Origin: Schizochytrium sp. TIO01
Taxonomy: Eukaryota > Sar > Bigyra > Thraustochytrida > Thraustochytriidae
Direction: 5' to 3'
NCBI GenBank assembly: GCA_004764695.1
Contig: SMSO01000032.1
Coordinates: 4,136,983-4,200,982, forward strand
DNA length: 64,000 nt
The position numbers and the translations under genes are program-made. Numbering within the stretch: position 1 is the first letter of the stretch; the number at the start of each line of letters is the position of its first letter. A model generated the notes under the pieces. It was not told the DNA's origin. It made no database searches and was given only the letters and a program-made list of their open reading frames with translations. Positions 21,194-33,800 of the stretch are shown here, in pieces.

Positions 21194-23563
21194 ATGGCAG
21201 CGGAAGAGGTCTCAGCGTGGATCGAACGTACAGATGCGCGAACGGGCCGAACATATTGGGGCAACCTCAAGACAAAGGTACGTGAGGCCCAGTGGAAAGT
21301 GCTGTGCTTAGTCAGTATGTGCCAAAACTGTGCATAACGCAAGAAACAATGTGATATAGAGCCGAAATGAACTGACGAATCGGTTGGGTAAAACTTGGTT
21401 GATTATGTTCTGCAGCAAACTACATGGGAGGAGCCAGACACAGTCCGGAAATGGAGATCGAGTTCCGTAGAAGAGAACTTTGTCGAGGTCATCGATCCAA
21501 AGACGAAGCTCCCATATTATGTCTGCCAAAGAACGCGTAGTAGTACATGGATTAAACCTCTTGGGCAGATTCGGCAAACAAGCAAGGCACACGCAAAACA
21601 TTCGAAACATGAAAAGAAGGAGAAACTACAGGAACATCAACAAGACTCAGCAAGAGTAGTTGAGCAGCACAGTGATGGCAATGAAGCAAAAGATGCTAGC
21701 GCAGCAGGCTACGTAGGCAAGCTGGATTCTAAAACAAGTAGCGAAAAGGCAGAGAAGAAAAGGATTACAAAAGAACGGATTCCTACTTCAGCATCTCCCT
21801 TGCAAGCAAATATCCGCAAATCTACCAAGTCCTTAGCTAGCGTTGTGAAAGCAACTATTTCTGCTGCTTCGCCTGTGTCAGAACATACCGAGTTTGAGGA
21901 TGCAACTTGGGTAGAATGTTTTGACCACAAGCGTCAGCGAACATACTACTTTAATGCTCAGACTGGAAAAACAACGTGGACCAAACCTGCCACCACACAA
22001 ATTATCAAAGCAACGCTATGGCAGCAACTGAAGGCGAAAGGTAGAGCCTTGAAATCAAAGGCGAAAGAGGGCCGATTAAACCAAGACACACCGAACTCCC
22101 AGTCATCAGATTCAGCTGAAGAAACGTATCTGGATCTTGATGCTAAAGAAAAGATTGTTGTTGAGAAAACCAAGGATGGATTATGGGACGCAGGCGTCAA
22201 GCTTGAAGACTACCAGTCAAAAGAGGTTCTGACAGAAGAAGTACATGTACGTAGCCAGACATCATCTCGAGCTTCCTCTCAAGGCCTAGTTTCATCGAGC
22301 AGCAAGCCCAGCCTCATTGAGACTGTTAGCGCAGGAAGTTCTGAACCGCATCTCTATAGTGAGGAGAACGAATTAGCGCAGGACCAAACTAAAGATGATG
22401 TGATTGAAAGTGACTCAGAAAATATGGAAAGATTGTTAGGTAAAGACACGTCGGGCAGTGATTTTCAAGACTCGAAAATTGAGAAGAACTTAGAATCATT
22501 CTCAGATACCAACGGCGAGTCAGTACCTGGTTCTTTGGAAAACACAGAATATGGGCGTCTCCAAGTTACCATTCCATGTTCTCATGAATACACGAAAGCC
22601 TCTGGACTACAAATCCACTCAAGTCAGAGAAACCTTCCTACAAACTCTGATCAGCCCAACCTCTCGACAGACTCTGATCTGTCGGTGGACAACTCGAGCG
22701 CTGTAGTCAGGGACGATGGGTCTGTATGCGGATGGTTGCATCATCGGCATCATGACACAAAAATGTTTACCAGAGTATACTGCAAACTTTATGAAGGTCA
22801 GCTGCAAATCATGAAGAACGAGAATGAGACTTCTCCCCGTGATATTCAGGCTAGCTTTCCAATGATCACAGCTCAGAGGGTGGAAGTGTATGACGATGAC
22901 GATGCACCTTTGGACGCGTCAGATGATCATGCGGATGGATCATCAGATAACTTTATATTCATGATCTGTTTAGAAAGCTCCTCACAAACCTGGATTCTTG
23001 GTACTAATTCGATAGAAGACTTTCAAACGTGGCTTGAAGCACTCCAACAGCAGGTTCGACGTTCGAGAGTAGCATCGTTAGATACTTTGAGTCCAGGAGA
23101 CGGACCAGTCAGTGGCTTTGGAGCAAAGTCTAGCTCGCCTCACGACGCTACTTCGCTTCTCCAGTCAAGAAGGCGGGGCCTCTCTTCAAATCGTCTGCAT
23201 GTATCGGTGCCATTGTCGCCCAGATATAGATCTGGTTCTACAGCGTTTCAGAAACCGCATCCAAGTTCTCCTGGTAAAGATGCATATCTTCGCAGCTCTT
23301 CAGAAGGCCAGATCAGTGATTGGAAATTGGAGGCTGGCCACGAAGCATTCTCTTCTTGGTGCACTGTTCATAATTTCAGTATTTATCTGGACAAATTTCA
23401 CGAAGCTGGATACGATGACCTCCTTCTGCTTGCTGGTCTCAATGATAATGATCTCAAAGAAATGTTAACGGAGCATGTTGAAATCCCAAAGCCAGGGCAT
23501 CGCATGAAGGTTGTCCTAGCTGTGAGAAAGTTACGAGATCTTATTGGCGGGCATCCACACTAG
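21194..23563 (+). CDS. WW-WW-WW-PH-SAM scaffold protein, two exons
   Basis: Exon 1 is 21194-21277 (28 codons) and exon 2 is 21416-23563, giving 743 residues. The 138-nt phase-0 intron has a GTACGT donor and a TTCTGCAG acceptor. Splicing is required to complete the first WW domain (WIERTDARTGRTYW...QTTWEEP, residues about 9-34). WW2 (about 49-76) ends STWIKP but has Phe for the first Trp. WW3 (about 190-219) is canonical (TWVECFDHKRQRTYYFN...TTWTKP). A Ser/Glu-rich disordered region follows. A PH domain lies at about 464-577 (GWLHHRHHDTKMFTRVYCKL ... TWLEAL) and a C-terminal SAM domain at about 673-736 (WCTVHNFSIYLDKFHEAGYD...). WW domains bind PPxY-type ligands, PH domains bind phosphoinositides or proteins, and SAM domains oligomerise. 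It is probably a membrane-associated signalling scaffold; partners are unknown. Confidence 0.88.
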
Positions 23564-23802
23564 CTATCGATACAGAATGTTCTCATTCTATAAATTGGCA
23601 CTTTGGGCAATCATTGACTTTTAAATTAGTAAACACTTGCGGAATGTTCTGCATGGAATGCCAATTTTAATAAAAGTGTAAATGTCTGAGGAATGAGGTG
23701 AAGGGGATCATTCAAAAAACAATCCTTGGACCAGATGAGAGATTAAAGATGGTGTTACTAGCATATTTGAATAGTTTAAAAAAAAGAAAAGAATGAGGTT
23801 GT

Positions 23803-25923
23803 CTAGTTTCGGTTTACTTTGCTGAGCAAACTCTTCAGGTCATTCACTTGGTTTGGAGTCAACTTGATAGGAGGTTCACTGTTACGCCCTGCAGGTGGTA
23901 TAGAGGGACGATTTTGTCCTGCAGATGAGTTATTGGAAGACGAGGAGAGCTGGCTTCCGTATGGCCCACCCGGAGGCCTGTTCGGATTACTATTGCCGCT
24001 TGCGCCATTATCATGCCCGCCATAACCTGCGTCTTGGTACCCGCTACTCTGAGGAGGAGGAGGAGGACGGTATCCACTGGGAGTAGAGCTTCCACCACCA
24101 TACGCTGGTGAATTGTTGCTACCACTTCCGTAACCCTGCTGATGAGAAGGCTGATGAGGAGGTGGTGCGCCATAAGACTGAGGAGGTGGTGCGCCATAAG
24201 ATTGAGGAGGTGGTGCCTGAGGCTGTCCATAATACTGGTGCTGAGGTGGTGGGGCGGGAGGAGGGGCTCCGTACTGGGGCGGTGCACTATACTGCTGAGC
24301 TGGCGGACCGCCATATGGGGGTGGCTGGTGCTGGGGAGGAATCGGGGCCGGTGGATAGCCACCATAGTTCGGGGGCGCCTGGTGTTGCAGTGGTGGAGCT
24401 CCGTAACTCTGGGGAGGGGGGGCGCCGTAGTTATGTTGAGGATGCTGCGGAGCCCCATAATTTGCGCCCCCATACTCACTCTGGTGACCCTGGTGATGAC
24501 TTTGGTGATGACCCTGATGGTGGCTCTGATGATGGCTATGGCTAGACTGGCCGTAAGAATGCGGAGCACCGCCACCATACCCACCATGCTGATGTCCCAT
24601 ATCACGTGGCGGTGCTCCACCACGTGGTGTGTATGTAAAGCCAAGCTTTTCCTCGGCGCGAAGAATACGGTCTACCATTTCACTGAGAGGAGCATCTACT
24701 GTGTAGCACTTACCGCTGCGGTCGTGCTCACGCAAGAATTTCATAGTAACGCGCTGTGTGCGAACACTTGTGTTTCCAACAATCACGCCGTAACGAGACT
24801 TGTTGTTTTCCCAATCACGGATAGCAGTTCCAAGGTTTCGACCGTCAGGCATCTCAAGCTTGTATGGTACGCCGGTGCGTTCCAAAACGCGGGCTGTTTC
24901 CTCTGCGAACTCTCGTTGGCCGCGGCCTAATAGCAAAAGCTTCACGACATCACCATCACCAGGGGTTGGAACTCCGCCGGCTCGTTGCGCAGCGGCACCA
25001 GCACCGTTGTTTCCTGTGCCAGGTGGGGAGCTTCCACGTCCACCATAAAACTCACGATCCCGAGAGCGCCCAGGACTACGCTCGCGTTCGCGACCACGGG
25101 GACCACGAATGTCACGATCCCGAGAACGACGATCACGGTCGTGATCCCGATCACGTTGGTCACGATTACCATCTCGGCGGGAGCGATCCATTGAGTCATG
25201 AGGGCCACTTGCAACAGGTTGAGGATCAATAGGTTTGCCTCCAATCATAACACCCTTTTCCACCATAGATGCTTGAACAGCTTCGGGTTTATCAAATTGC
25301 ACAAAACCATATTTGCGGTGGAATGAGATTTCTAAAATGCGACCATACTTGTTGAAAATATTTGCAATCTCATCACGCGAGACCATGTCGGTGTTCAAGT
25401 TACCAATAAAAAGACGGCAAGCGTTTCGCTCCTCGGAGTTGCGGAAAGCCGAAGCAACAGAGGCGGAGTTCCCTCCATTGTTGTTATTGTTGGTGCTGCC
25501 ACCGTTGTTGTTGTTATCATAAGCGTGCTCCGTTGATCCCGAACGGTCATCACCTCCGACTTGTTTACGGTCATCACCCCGATCTTCATAATAGGGCTTG
25601 GTTGCTGGTGTATGAGCTAACATGCTATCGGCGTTAGCATCTGATGTAGCAGAGGAAGGCTTATTTGCAGCTTCCTGTGCACTATCAGATGGTACATCGG
25701 GATTAGTTTGAGGTGGCGCATCTGCACCGTCGTTCTCTTGCTGTGGAGGATCAGCAGGCTTCTCCTGCGATACTGAGCTTAATGGTGCATCAGTCTCAGC
25801 AGCAGACTGGTTGCTAGCCGATGCTGTAGTCTCCGCACTAGGGGCCGCAGGCTCCTGAGGAGGTGCTTGGTTGCTCTCATTCAAGTTCTGCGGTGCAGTA
25901 GGTGCTTCTCCTGTTTCCGACAT
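23803..25923 (-). CDS. RRM + NCOA5-like anticodon-binding-fold protein with prion-like PQ/GY tail
   Basis: Single exon of 706 residues from ATG 25923. Residues 1-165 are Ala/Pro/Asn-rich and disordered. An RRM spans about 169-238, with RNP2 LFIGNL (171-176) and RNP1 KYGFVQF (204-210). An Arg/Asp-rich RD/RS-like stretch covers about 245-292. Residues about 325-428 (VKLLLLGRGQREFAEETARVL...) resemble the class II aminoacyl-tRNA synthetase anticodon-binding fold seen in the nuclear coactivator NCOA5. From about 430 on the chain is a low-complexity tail with many SYGAPPPQ-type repeats and His/Gln runs. A short helix-like end follows (TPNQVNDLKSLLSKVNRN). It is probably a nuclear RNA-binding, condensate-prone factor. 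The RRM is certain; the NCOA5 resemblance is from memory. Confidence 0.85.
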   Translation of the reverse strand: MSETGEAPTAPQNLNESNQAPPQEPAAPSAETTASASNQSAAETDAPLSSVSQEKPADPPQQENDGADAPPQTNPDVPSDSAQEAANKPSSATSDANADSMLAHTPATKPYYEDRGDDRKQVGGDDRSGSTEHAYDNNNNGGSTNNNNNGGNSASVASAFRNSEERNACRLFIGNLNTDMVSRDEIANIFNKYGRILEISFHRKYGFVQFDKPEAVQASMVEKGVMIGGKPIDPQPVASGPHDSMDRSRRDGNRDQRDRDHDRDRRSRDRDIRGPRGRERERSPGRSRDREFYGGRGSSPPGTGNNGAGAAAQRAGGVPTPGDGDVVKLLLLGRGQREFAEETARVLERTGVPYKLEMPDGRNLGTAIRDWENNKSRYGVIVGNTSVRTQRVTMKFLREHDRSGKCYTVDAPLSEMVDRILRAEEKLGFTYTPRGGAPPRDMGHQHGGYGGGAPHSYGQSSHSHHQSHHQGHHQSHHQGHQSEYGGANYGAPQHPQHNYGAPPPQSYGAPPLQHQAPPNYGGYPPAPIPPQHQPPPYGGPPAQQYSAPPQYGAPPPAPPPQHQYYGQPQAPPPQSYGAPPPQSYGAPPPHQPSHQQGYGSGSNNSPAYGGGSSTPSGYRPPPPPQSSGYQDAGYGGHDNGASGNSNPNRPPGGPYGSQLSSSSNNSSAGQNRPSIPPAGRNSEPPIKLTPNQVNDLKSLLSKVNRN

Positions 25924-28540
25924 GGTTTCTATTATCTGATGATAACTCGTAGAAAGTGAATGTCAAACCACAGCGTAACTTTTTTCCAACAACTCTTGTT
26001 GGCGATAAATCCGATTTGTTATGAATGTCGCACGACTTTTGGGTTTTCACAACAAATGACGCACAAGAATAAGGATATGAAGGAGAAGGAGTTAAGAAGT
26101 GGATAGGGGAGTGGAAGAAAGAAGTGGGAGGAAGGAGGAAGAGCAAAAGGAAAGGAAAACTGGAAGAGAAGGAAGAGAAAGACAGAGAACCAAAGAGTGT
26201 CCTCACCAACAACAGGCAAACCTCAAATAGATAAGGCTGGCGTTCAATAGGAAAAGCTTCTCACAACCAGTAAATGGAAAAACGCAGCCCTAGGCTAATT
26301 TCTAAACTCAGACGTTTGGAAAGATATAGCTTCGTGCGGAGTGAAACCCTTGTGTTAATATGTGAATTTCACAACGCTGCACAAGAAAGGAAAGACTCAC
26401 AAAGGTAAGTGATCGCAATCAGGAAAGCTAGGCTCGATGAAGAACAAAGCTTGAAGCTCAGGAGACTCGGCCTGTTCTTAACACAACAACACGAAACGCA
26501 CGCGTCTAAGGAAATCAAAACAAACAACGGCTAGCGAACTGATCTTCGATCAATCAAAGCAACAGTCGGGAACTTCTCTGAGAACCTGCGTACCCTAACA
26601 CAGTATTTCAGAGCAGATCGTAACTAGCTGGCAATGGCGAGATTGCCTGGTTTCGGGAGCTCAAATCTGCAGCAAGCGCGTGGACAGTTTCTATGGTAGC
26701 AAAGCTAGGAAGAAGTATATCAACAACGCAACGCAACGCAACGTAAAACAACAAAGGTAAACAACGACAACCGCTTTGTTCCCAATCCCTTAAGATGGCA
26801 ACAGGGCGTTCGAGGTGAAAAGGTAAGCTCAAAATCAGACTAGATCGTACGGATCAAGCTGTAATAGGACCCAGAGCAAAGTTGCAGACAATACTTGTCC
26901 GCTAGACTCGCAAGTTAATCTGGTGATCGAGAGATACCACCACCAAACCAAGACGGCAATGACTGCCTCCAACTTTACCAGCCGCCGAAGAATGTATTAA
27001 AGAAAGCTCAAAGCAAGCTACAGCTTGCAAGGGTTTTGTTTCTCCGCACTGCAAATGCGCTCAAGGACTTCACAAGGAAGTCAAGTCTCACGCCAAATAC
27101 AAAGTGGATTAAGCAGGAAAGAAATCAAATCGAAACAAAGGCGACGAAGAGGAGCTCCGGCACAACAGGAGAAATAGGGAGTAGGAGTAGAACTAGGAGA
27201 AGGAGACTCAGAGGAAGTCCTCAAGAAGGAGGGGATCTCCGAAAAAGACCAACGAGGCGTGAAAGAAAGGGATCGCCTGAGCGATCAGTCAACGAGTCCT
27301 GAGGTTTCAAACAGTGATCTGAAGCCGGTCCCACACCAAGCTAGATCAACCCAGTTCTGCACACAGGTGAAAAATGAAGAGTGCGGCGCGACCTTGCTAC
27401 GTGCCGCAGGCGAGCTGAGCAGGTAAGCGTCGCGAGAACAGATGGAAGGCTTCACTCGTTCCTGTTATGCTTGAACTTTTCTCTTTGCCACCCGCACAGG
27501 ATATGGTCTATCAGTATTAAGTGGTCTATAATCCTCACCGCGGTGTGAAAAGTCGACGGGGAACCATAGGAAGCTTCGTATGTATTGCTCTACCTAACTA
27601 AATTAGCTAATGTTTCCTGAAGAATGCATGAGAAAACACATCCTGCAATTGTTAAATGAAGTGGACGAAACTTGGTCTACCAGCAATGCTAAACACACGT
27701 CCAAGCACGTAAAAGTAGGTTTTAAACAAATCTTCAGTGATACTTTATCGCTTAAGACTTCCCGCGAAATGAAGGAAAGAAATTCTTTTAGGTTTGTGTG
27801 CGAAGTTGATTTGAGATTGTGCGTGAAATTAAGCTCTGGTGGATCTTCTGTTTAGCCTATACCTTGTTCTGCTGTGTAATAAATCATGTGCATTTGTAAA
27901 CCCTACTTTAAATCAATATGCTCTTGGTTCGATTACTAGGGTGCTCGCTGGTTGGAAACTTCTACATCCCTTAATGCTTATGGAGATTACAGACTGTCTT
28001 TCGACGATGCCAAAATTACGAGTATATCCTCGAGCATTTTGATGTATGTTTTAGCAACAAATCCTATTCGTACGTCACCAGGGTTACCGCATACAATCTG
28101 GTGTAGCCAAGGACAATATGTGTCAAAGATCTTATAGCGCTACATATATACTGTATATATTGAAATGAGATTGTTTGATGTACCAGTATCGCTGCGAGCT
28201 GCCGCCTAGAAGCTTGCCATTTAGAATAGAAGTGTTTGTATCCACGATCAATATTGTCATGTTTAGAGGCACCTTCTAGACAATGCGCCCGTGAGTTTCC
28301 ACAGCGAATGAGAGGGTCTTGCTCTTGGTCCGGTAAATAAATACACGGGTCTTGTTTGTGCATTCCTCGTCTCGACAATTGAAAAGCTCGTTTGATGATG
28401 CAAGAACAAAGTTGACCTCGAGGAATTGGGCAAGCATTAGATAAATCTTCGATGAACCTGCAATACGCCTAGGAAGAAAACACAAAACCTGCGAAATCTC
28501 TACCTGAGTGATGAGGATCACCGGAAGAAGCACTATCTAG
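25924..28540. other. 2.6 kb gene-free interval
   Basis: The interval lies between two divergent genes, so it contains both promoters. Only short frames without protein-like composition are present. A purine-rich stretch (26090-26200) and a second GA-rich block (27110-27300) are the only compositional features. Nothing else is recognised. Confidence 0.45.
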
Positions 28541-30175
28541 ATGGACGTTGTGATGGAGCCTGCTGCGCAAGATCAAGCTCATGTGCGGCAAGATATTGTG
28601 CTGGCGATCCTCTTGGGACTGGTGTTAGCGTTTCTGGTTACGAGAGGCAGACGAGAAACAAGAGAAGGTGGTCAAGATGAAGACCTGCAAGAAGGCAGTC
28701 TGGTGGCGAAGATTAACTTATCTTTGAAGCTTGGCGAGTTGAAAATGAAGCTACCGCTACAAAGGTGGGTTGCTGCTCCTCAAGATAATGCCGGTATAGG
28801 ATCCAAGATTCTTATTCTATCGTATGGCACACGTGGAGATATCGAGCCTATGATTGCTCTTGGCTTGAAAATGCAACAGGTTAAACTGAAACCTTTAATC
28901 TGTGCCCCTGATTGCTACCAGCATATGATTGAATGTGAAGGACTTGGATTCTTATCGATGGGGGTTGAGAAGGTGGAACAACCTGATACGGTCTTTAATA
29001 CGAATCATTCATCGATTGCTGACGTCCTTAGCGTTTTGGCAGATGTTTACCCAATTATCTCTCGAACAAGTTTCGAGATTGCATCTGAAGTACGCCCATC
29101 ATTGATTGTGTGCACTGCGTTAACACGATCGTTCACGATGCATATTGCAGAGTATCTACGTATTCCTTGTTTCTGTGCTCACTTCGTGGCATCTGATGTC
29201 CCAACTAGACACTTCCCTCCATGTGAATTCATTAAGACTTCTCAAGTAGCCTCTCGTCTCTTACCGAAATTTCTACTTGGGTACCTGAATAAATCTCTAT
29301 ATTTCTGGCGTGGGCTTGGGATTATCCGCGCAGCGATTGCTACAGGATTAGCTAAAGCAGACGAAGAATTTCGTATGAATGTAGTTGGCCTTCCCCGCGC
29401 AGACCCATTACAAGGCATGCGGGACGTAGATGAGCAACCCTCATTCCATGCATATGCGCTGCAAATTCAGCAGCGCCCAGCAGACTGGCCTGAACACGTC
29501 ATAAACTGTGGATTCTGGCGAAAGAGCAAAGTGGACTATGTCAAATCGAAAACTACTCAAATCACTGAAGGCAACAATGTGCAGCCAGTTCTTGCAAACT
29601 TCATTAAGGAGGCGCATAGTAGTTCAAAACAAATCGTACTTATTACCTTCGGGAGCATGCAATTGCCTGGCGATCTCCTTCAGCACGTGACAAGTGTTGC
29701 AATTTCTCTTGATTGCTTTGTAATTGCTTGCTCGTCCAAAGCAAATTCACTAGATCCGGACTTTACTCAAACTGAGAAGAGCATTCTGCATGTCCATACC
29801 TCCATTTCCTATGATGCTGTATTTCCACATTGCTCTTGTATTGTGCATCATGGTGGAGCTGGTACAACAGCCTCTGCTCTTTACGCTGGTGCACCATCTA
29901 TTGTAATTCCTATTTTCCAATGGTCAGATCAGCCTTATTGGGCTTCGCGTGTGGAGCTGAAGGGTTGTGGAGTACAGCTCCCTTTAAAAGATGCGCTTGA
30001 GGATAACACCAAGACTATATCTGCTCTCGAAAAGGCGTTAAGTCCGAACACAAGATCAAAGGCGAAGCTTATACAAGCTGAGTTGCTCTCGGAACCAGAT
30101 GGTGCCGAATTTGCAGCAAAAATTGTTCTTACATATTGTCAACAGCTTTCGCAACAGAAATCACTTATGTTATAA
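28541..30175 (+). CDS. GT1-family glycosyltransferase, sterol 3-beta-glucosyltransferase-like, membrane anchored
   Basis: Single exon of 544 residues from ATG 28541. A transmembrane segment lies at about residues 18-35 (DIVLAILLGLVLAFLV), followed by a basic cluster. The N-terminal Rossmann half starts with ILILSYGTRGDIEPMIALG (about 91-109). That is the acceptor-side signature of the sterol/UDP-glucosyltransferase group. The C-terminal donor-binding half has ITFGSM and the sugar-nucleotide motif VHHGGAGTTASALYAGAPSI (from about 435), with SDQPYWA downstream. Length and motifs fit a GT1 enzyme moving a sugar from UDP-glucose to a lipid or sterol hydroxyl. There is no GRAM/PH domain as in fungal Atg26. 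Substrate is inferred from family only. The enzyme is probably at the ER or another endomembrane. Confidence 0.88.
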   Translation: MDVVMEPAAQDQAHVRQDIVLAILLGLVLAFLVTRGRRETREGGQDEDLQEGSLVAKINLSLKLGELKMKLPLQRWVAAPQDNAGIGSKILILSYGTRGDIEPMIALGLKMQQVKLKPLICAPDCYQHMIECEGLGFLSMGVEKVEQPDTVFNTNHSSIADVLSVLADVYPIISRTSFEIASEVRPSLIVCTALTRSFTMHIAEYLRIPCFCAHFVASDVPTRHFPPCEFIKTSQVASRLLPKFLLGYLNKSLYFWRGLGIIRAAIATGLAKADEEFRMNVVGLPRADPLQGMRDVDEQPSFHAYALQIQQRPADWPEHVINCGFWRKSKVDYVKSKTTQITEGNNVQPVLANFIKEAHSSSKQIVLITFGSMQLPGDLLQHVTSVAISLDCFVIACSSKANSLDPDFTQTEKSILHVHTSISYDAVFPHCSCIVHHGGAGTTASALYAGAPSIVIPIFQWSDQPYWASRVELKGCGVQLPLKDALEDNTKTISALEKALSPNTRSKAKLIQAELLSEPDGAEFAAKIVLTYCQQLSQQKSLML

Positions 30176-30812
30176 TAAATATCTCCACAAATATGCTGGC
30201 ACTTCATTTTGAAACCTCATTTTTTTTCTTAAGAAAAAGAAATCATGTTGCGTGATCAAGGAAAGCTTCATGATTTGCATTCACATTTGCCCCAGCTGGA
30301 ATCCAAGCGGAACAAAGCGTCACTGTCCTTTTAACCATCCATTCAGGTGGCCACAGAAAAGAGAAACCCCATTTAAGAACCTCTTCTAAGAAAAACTTAT
30401 CAACTTATCATATAATTTTAATCACCCAAGGCTGGAGCTCCAATTCTCCTACAACTTTAATGTAGGCACACGCGTCACAGGCTCAAAGGAGCCCAACTGC
30501 TCAAGCCCTCAAAGCACCATCATGATATATGAAACATTTTCTTTAAATTAGATTCTTTACTATACATTAGGAAAAGGTACATATTCCTATAACTCTAAAA
30601 AATATCCGGGTTGTAATTTGATGAAACAGATCTCAAGTCGCAGCTGCTGCAATTCTCTATTTCCGGTGCCGCTTTCGCGGGCGCCATCGTCGAAGTCGAG
30701 GAGAGGCCGCTCTTCCTCTCCTCACCTTCGTTCGCTCGTATACTCCTAGTCCTTTGCTTTTTGTTTCTCTGGTGTATTGTTCAAGGAGCATCCATCCGCC
30801 GATTCCGCAGCC
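30176..30812. other. Intergenic region upstream of WDR24
   Basis: AT-rich 3' flank of the glycosyltransferase gene, then a CT-rich leader (30700-30775) immediately before the WDR24 start. No gene is supported. Confidence 0.4.
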
Positions 30813-33800
30813 ATGCTTGAGGGCTCCAAGGTCTTCGCGCGCGGCGCCGCTGCTGCTGGCGGGGCCCGCGTGGAGGTGACTGCTGACATCGGTGTCGTGG
30901 CAAACAGCGTTGATATCAGCGCTGATCAGCAGGTTGTGGCGGTGGGTGCCAACAACAGCCTGACGCTGCTACGGCTGTGGAATCGATACCGTTCTTTGGA
31001 CGTCGAAGAGTCGCATTTTTTGAAAGACACCAAGCATGGCGCAAGCAAATCGATAGGTCTCCTGAAACCAATTCTCAAGGTCAAATTCAATCCTACTTTA
31101 CATCATGCACATTATTTAGCTACAACATCCTCAAGCGGAGCTGTTGGACTGTGGAATCTGCATCACATCAAAGAGGATCGAGGCCAGTGGCACCCGGAAA
31201 CGGTCCTGCGAGAGCACAATCAGGCTGTGAGCTGTCTGGCCTGGCATTACGACGATCCCTCGCTGCTACTTACGGGCTCAAATGACACAAAGATAAAATA
31301 CTGGGACATGCGAGTTCGCCAGGCATCAAACCTCACAATTACACCGAAGAGTGATACTGTGCGAGATATCCAGTTTCGTAAAGAGGATGGGAGCACTCAG
31401 TTCGCGGCTGCTTTTGCGAATGGTACAGTGCAGGTTTGGGATGTACGCCACTTTAAGCGGCCGCAGTCCATATACCATGCCCATGATGAGGCTTACACAG
31501 TGGACTGGAATGCAGAGCAGACGAACCTGCTTGCCAGTGGCGGACGTGATGGCTGGATTAAGGTTTGGGATATCAACGCTAAACCTTTGGAAGATATGCC
31601 ACAACCAAGTGCACCTCTTTTAGGCTCAGAATTAGGAAATACCAGAGCTGCTAGTTCACGTGTTGTTACCACGGCAACTCACGTTCGCCGGGCTAGTGGC
31701 GACTCCTTGGGGCATTCTTCTATTAGCTCTGGAGTTGAGAATCCTTCTGGGCGTAAAATCAAGCGACGCACCTTACACCGCCCTGTGTATTTGATTGAGG
31801 TGGCCGAGAAACCTGTAATGCGCGTGAAATGGCGTCCTGAGCATCCTTATCTGATTGCTGCGAGCTCACTCAAGAGCCCGGAGATTACATTATGGAACGT
31901 TATGGACCCGCACGTCCCAGTTGCTTCGGTAAATGCATGCGACCGTGAAGATGTTGCAAATGGATTTCTTTGGCTCGATACATTTCTTGATCCCACAGAA
32001 ACAGTATACTCTAGCTTATATGACACCTCGTGGTGGATAGGCGATGAAGGCGAGGATGATCTTGAAGAAGTAGCTGAAAATAATGAAGCTGTGGAAAACC
32101 TTCGCGACCTCTCCAGACCAACAAAAGAAGCTGAAGAGTTAGCAGAAGTCCCTGCATCCGAACGCGGGCATTTCAGGCCTATTGACCTCTCGTACCGGTC
32201 GGACTCAAAGGAGAGCGGGAAGATGCCTTTGCATTCTGAATCAAGACTTCATCCGACGGCTGGACTCATTCCTGTGTCACCCCCGCTCCAGCACCAAGTG
32301 AGTGATCTTTCGTATGCCAACGCCAAGTACAATGCTTCCTTTGTTGGTCACTCTTTAGCACGCCCACCAAGCCCCGCTGCCTCAGTTGCGGATTCTGTCA
32401 TCTCACATCGCACAAACAATGGTCACATGAAGAATGGGGACTCTGCTGACGGAAATGTGCTTACCTTGCGTGACTCGCAAAAAATAAAGTTCCGCAAGTA
32501 CAGACATAAGCATCGCCAGGGCGAAGATTCTCAGCATAGCTGGGGCTGCTTGTTAAGCTGTACACCAGGAGGCAAAGTAACAATTCGCAATCTGCAGCGC
32601 GCTGACAAGCCTTTGAATAGGTTTCGTGCGACGGCAATCAGCCTATCTGTTGGATCTCGTCTTGCAGCAATGCATGAAGATATCCCTTTCCAACGTCTGG
32701 GCGGAAGTTTCCTAGTCACTCAAGTATTGGGACCATCCGAAATTGAACCCCCGTCACACAACAAGATTCATATTCTTGGAGCTGAAGTAATGCAGTCTAA
32801 AAGGCATCGCAAACGTGCTATGGATTTTACAGATTCTCTATTTGGGTTCGATGCGGAGCAATTCAAGACTCTCGCACAAGGCTACATGACACCGGGCACC
32901 CTAAGTCAAACTCCTGAAGGATCACGCTTGCTATCGGAACATCGTCTACGTCACCGTATTATCCTTCAAACAAACGCTGCTAACTCAAGCGCCCATATGC
33001 ACTCTGGTGATTATCCATATCAAGGAGGGCTTGGCGTCGATGGCCAAATGCCTCATGTGGCTAGTAAAACTAATACAGGACCTTCCAAGGAGATGGATAG
33101 TGCCCAGGACAAACACAAGACATCAGTGGAGCCGTATCGTAATGGTGGAGTTGATAGGCAAGAAGTTGACACTCCAGATATCACAAAAAACAAAAAAAGA
33201 ATGAGGGAGCAAGAAGCTCTGCTGGACCAGCAAGCAGCCTTGACTGCATGCTGTGAGCATAACGCGAGTATTGCAGATGCAGCTGGAGCTCTTGTTCAGG
33301 CTCAAATCTGGCGTCTGCTTATGCTTATTTTTTCTCCGCAAAGTGTACACCTTGACCTGCAGACTGTTTCTCTGAAAGTTAAGCATCCTGTAGTGAGTGC
33401 TATGCAGCGTTCCCGCGTGCGAACAACAAGCTATGCTAGCCAAAGCACGGCGGAGAGCGCTGCCCCCCATCAACCAAGAGTCCCTCTAATTGAACCGGTT
33501 TCTTCCGATATTGTTATTACTACGTATAATAATGCAGCCAATAATAGTGATCTGCTTGAGTCCAGTGGAGCGCTTCCACTCAGCAACAATCCTATGCTTC
33601 GCACAGAACCTAATATGAACAAGGTAGCCTCCCACGATTCGGTGAATAAACCTAAAGAGGTTCTTGGGGTGCCAGGGGTAACGGGCAGCCCACCGCATAT
33701 GCCCCAGAAACATCTTCGAACGCATAGTGCTAGCTCTGCGTCTAAATTATCCAACACCTCGTTAGAGTATCCTCCTGCAGGACCAGTTCAAGCACAGAGA

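Noticed and set aside
23859-25244. Several His/Pro/Arg-rich frames inside the RRM protein gene
   Set aside because: Alternate-frame readings of the PQ/GY-rich tail and the RD region; the RRM frame is continuous across the gene.
27036-27302. Arg/Ser/Thr-rich plus frame
   Set aside because: Lies in a GA-rich tract whose composition alone gives Arg/Glu/Ser frames; no start context or domain.
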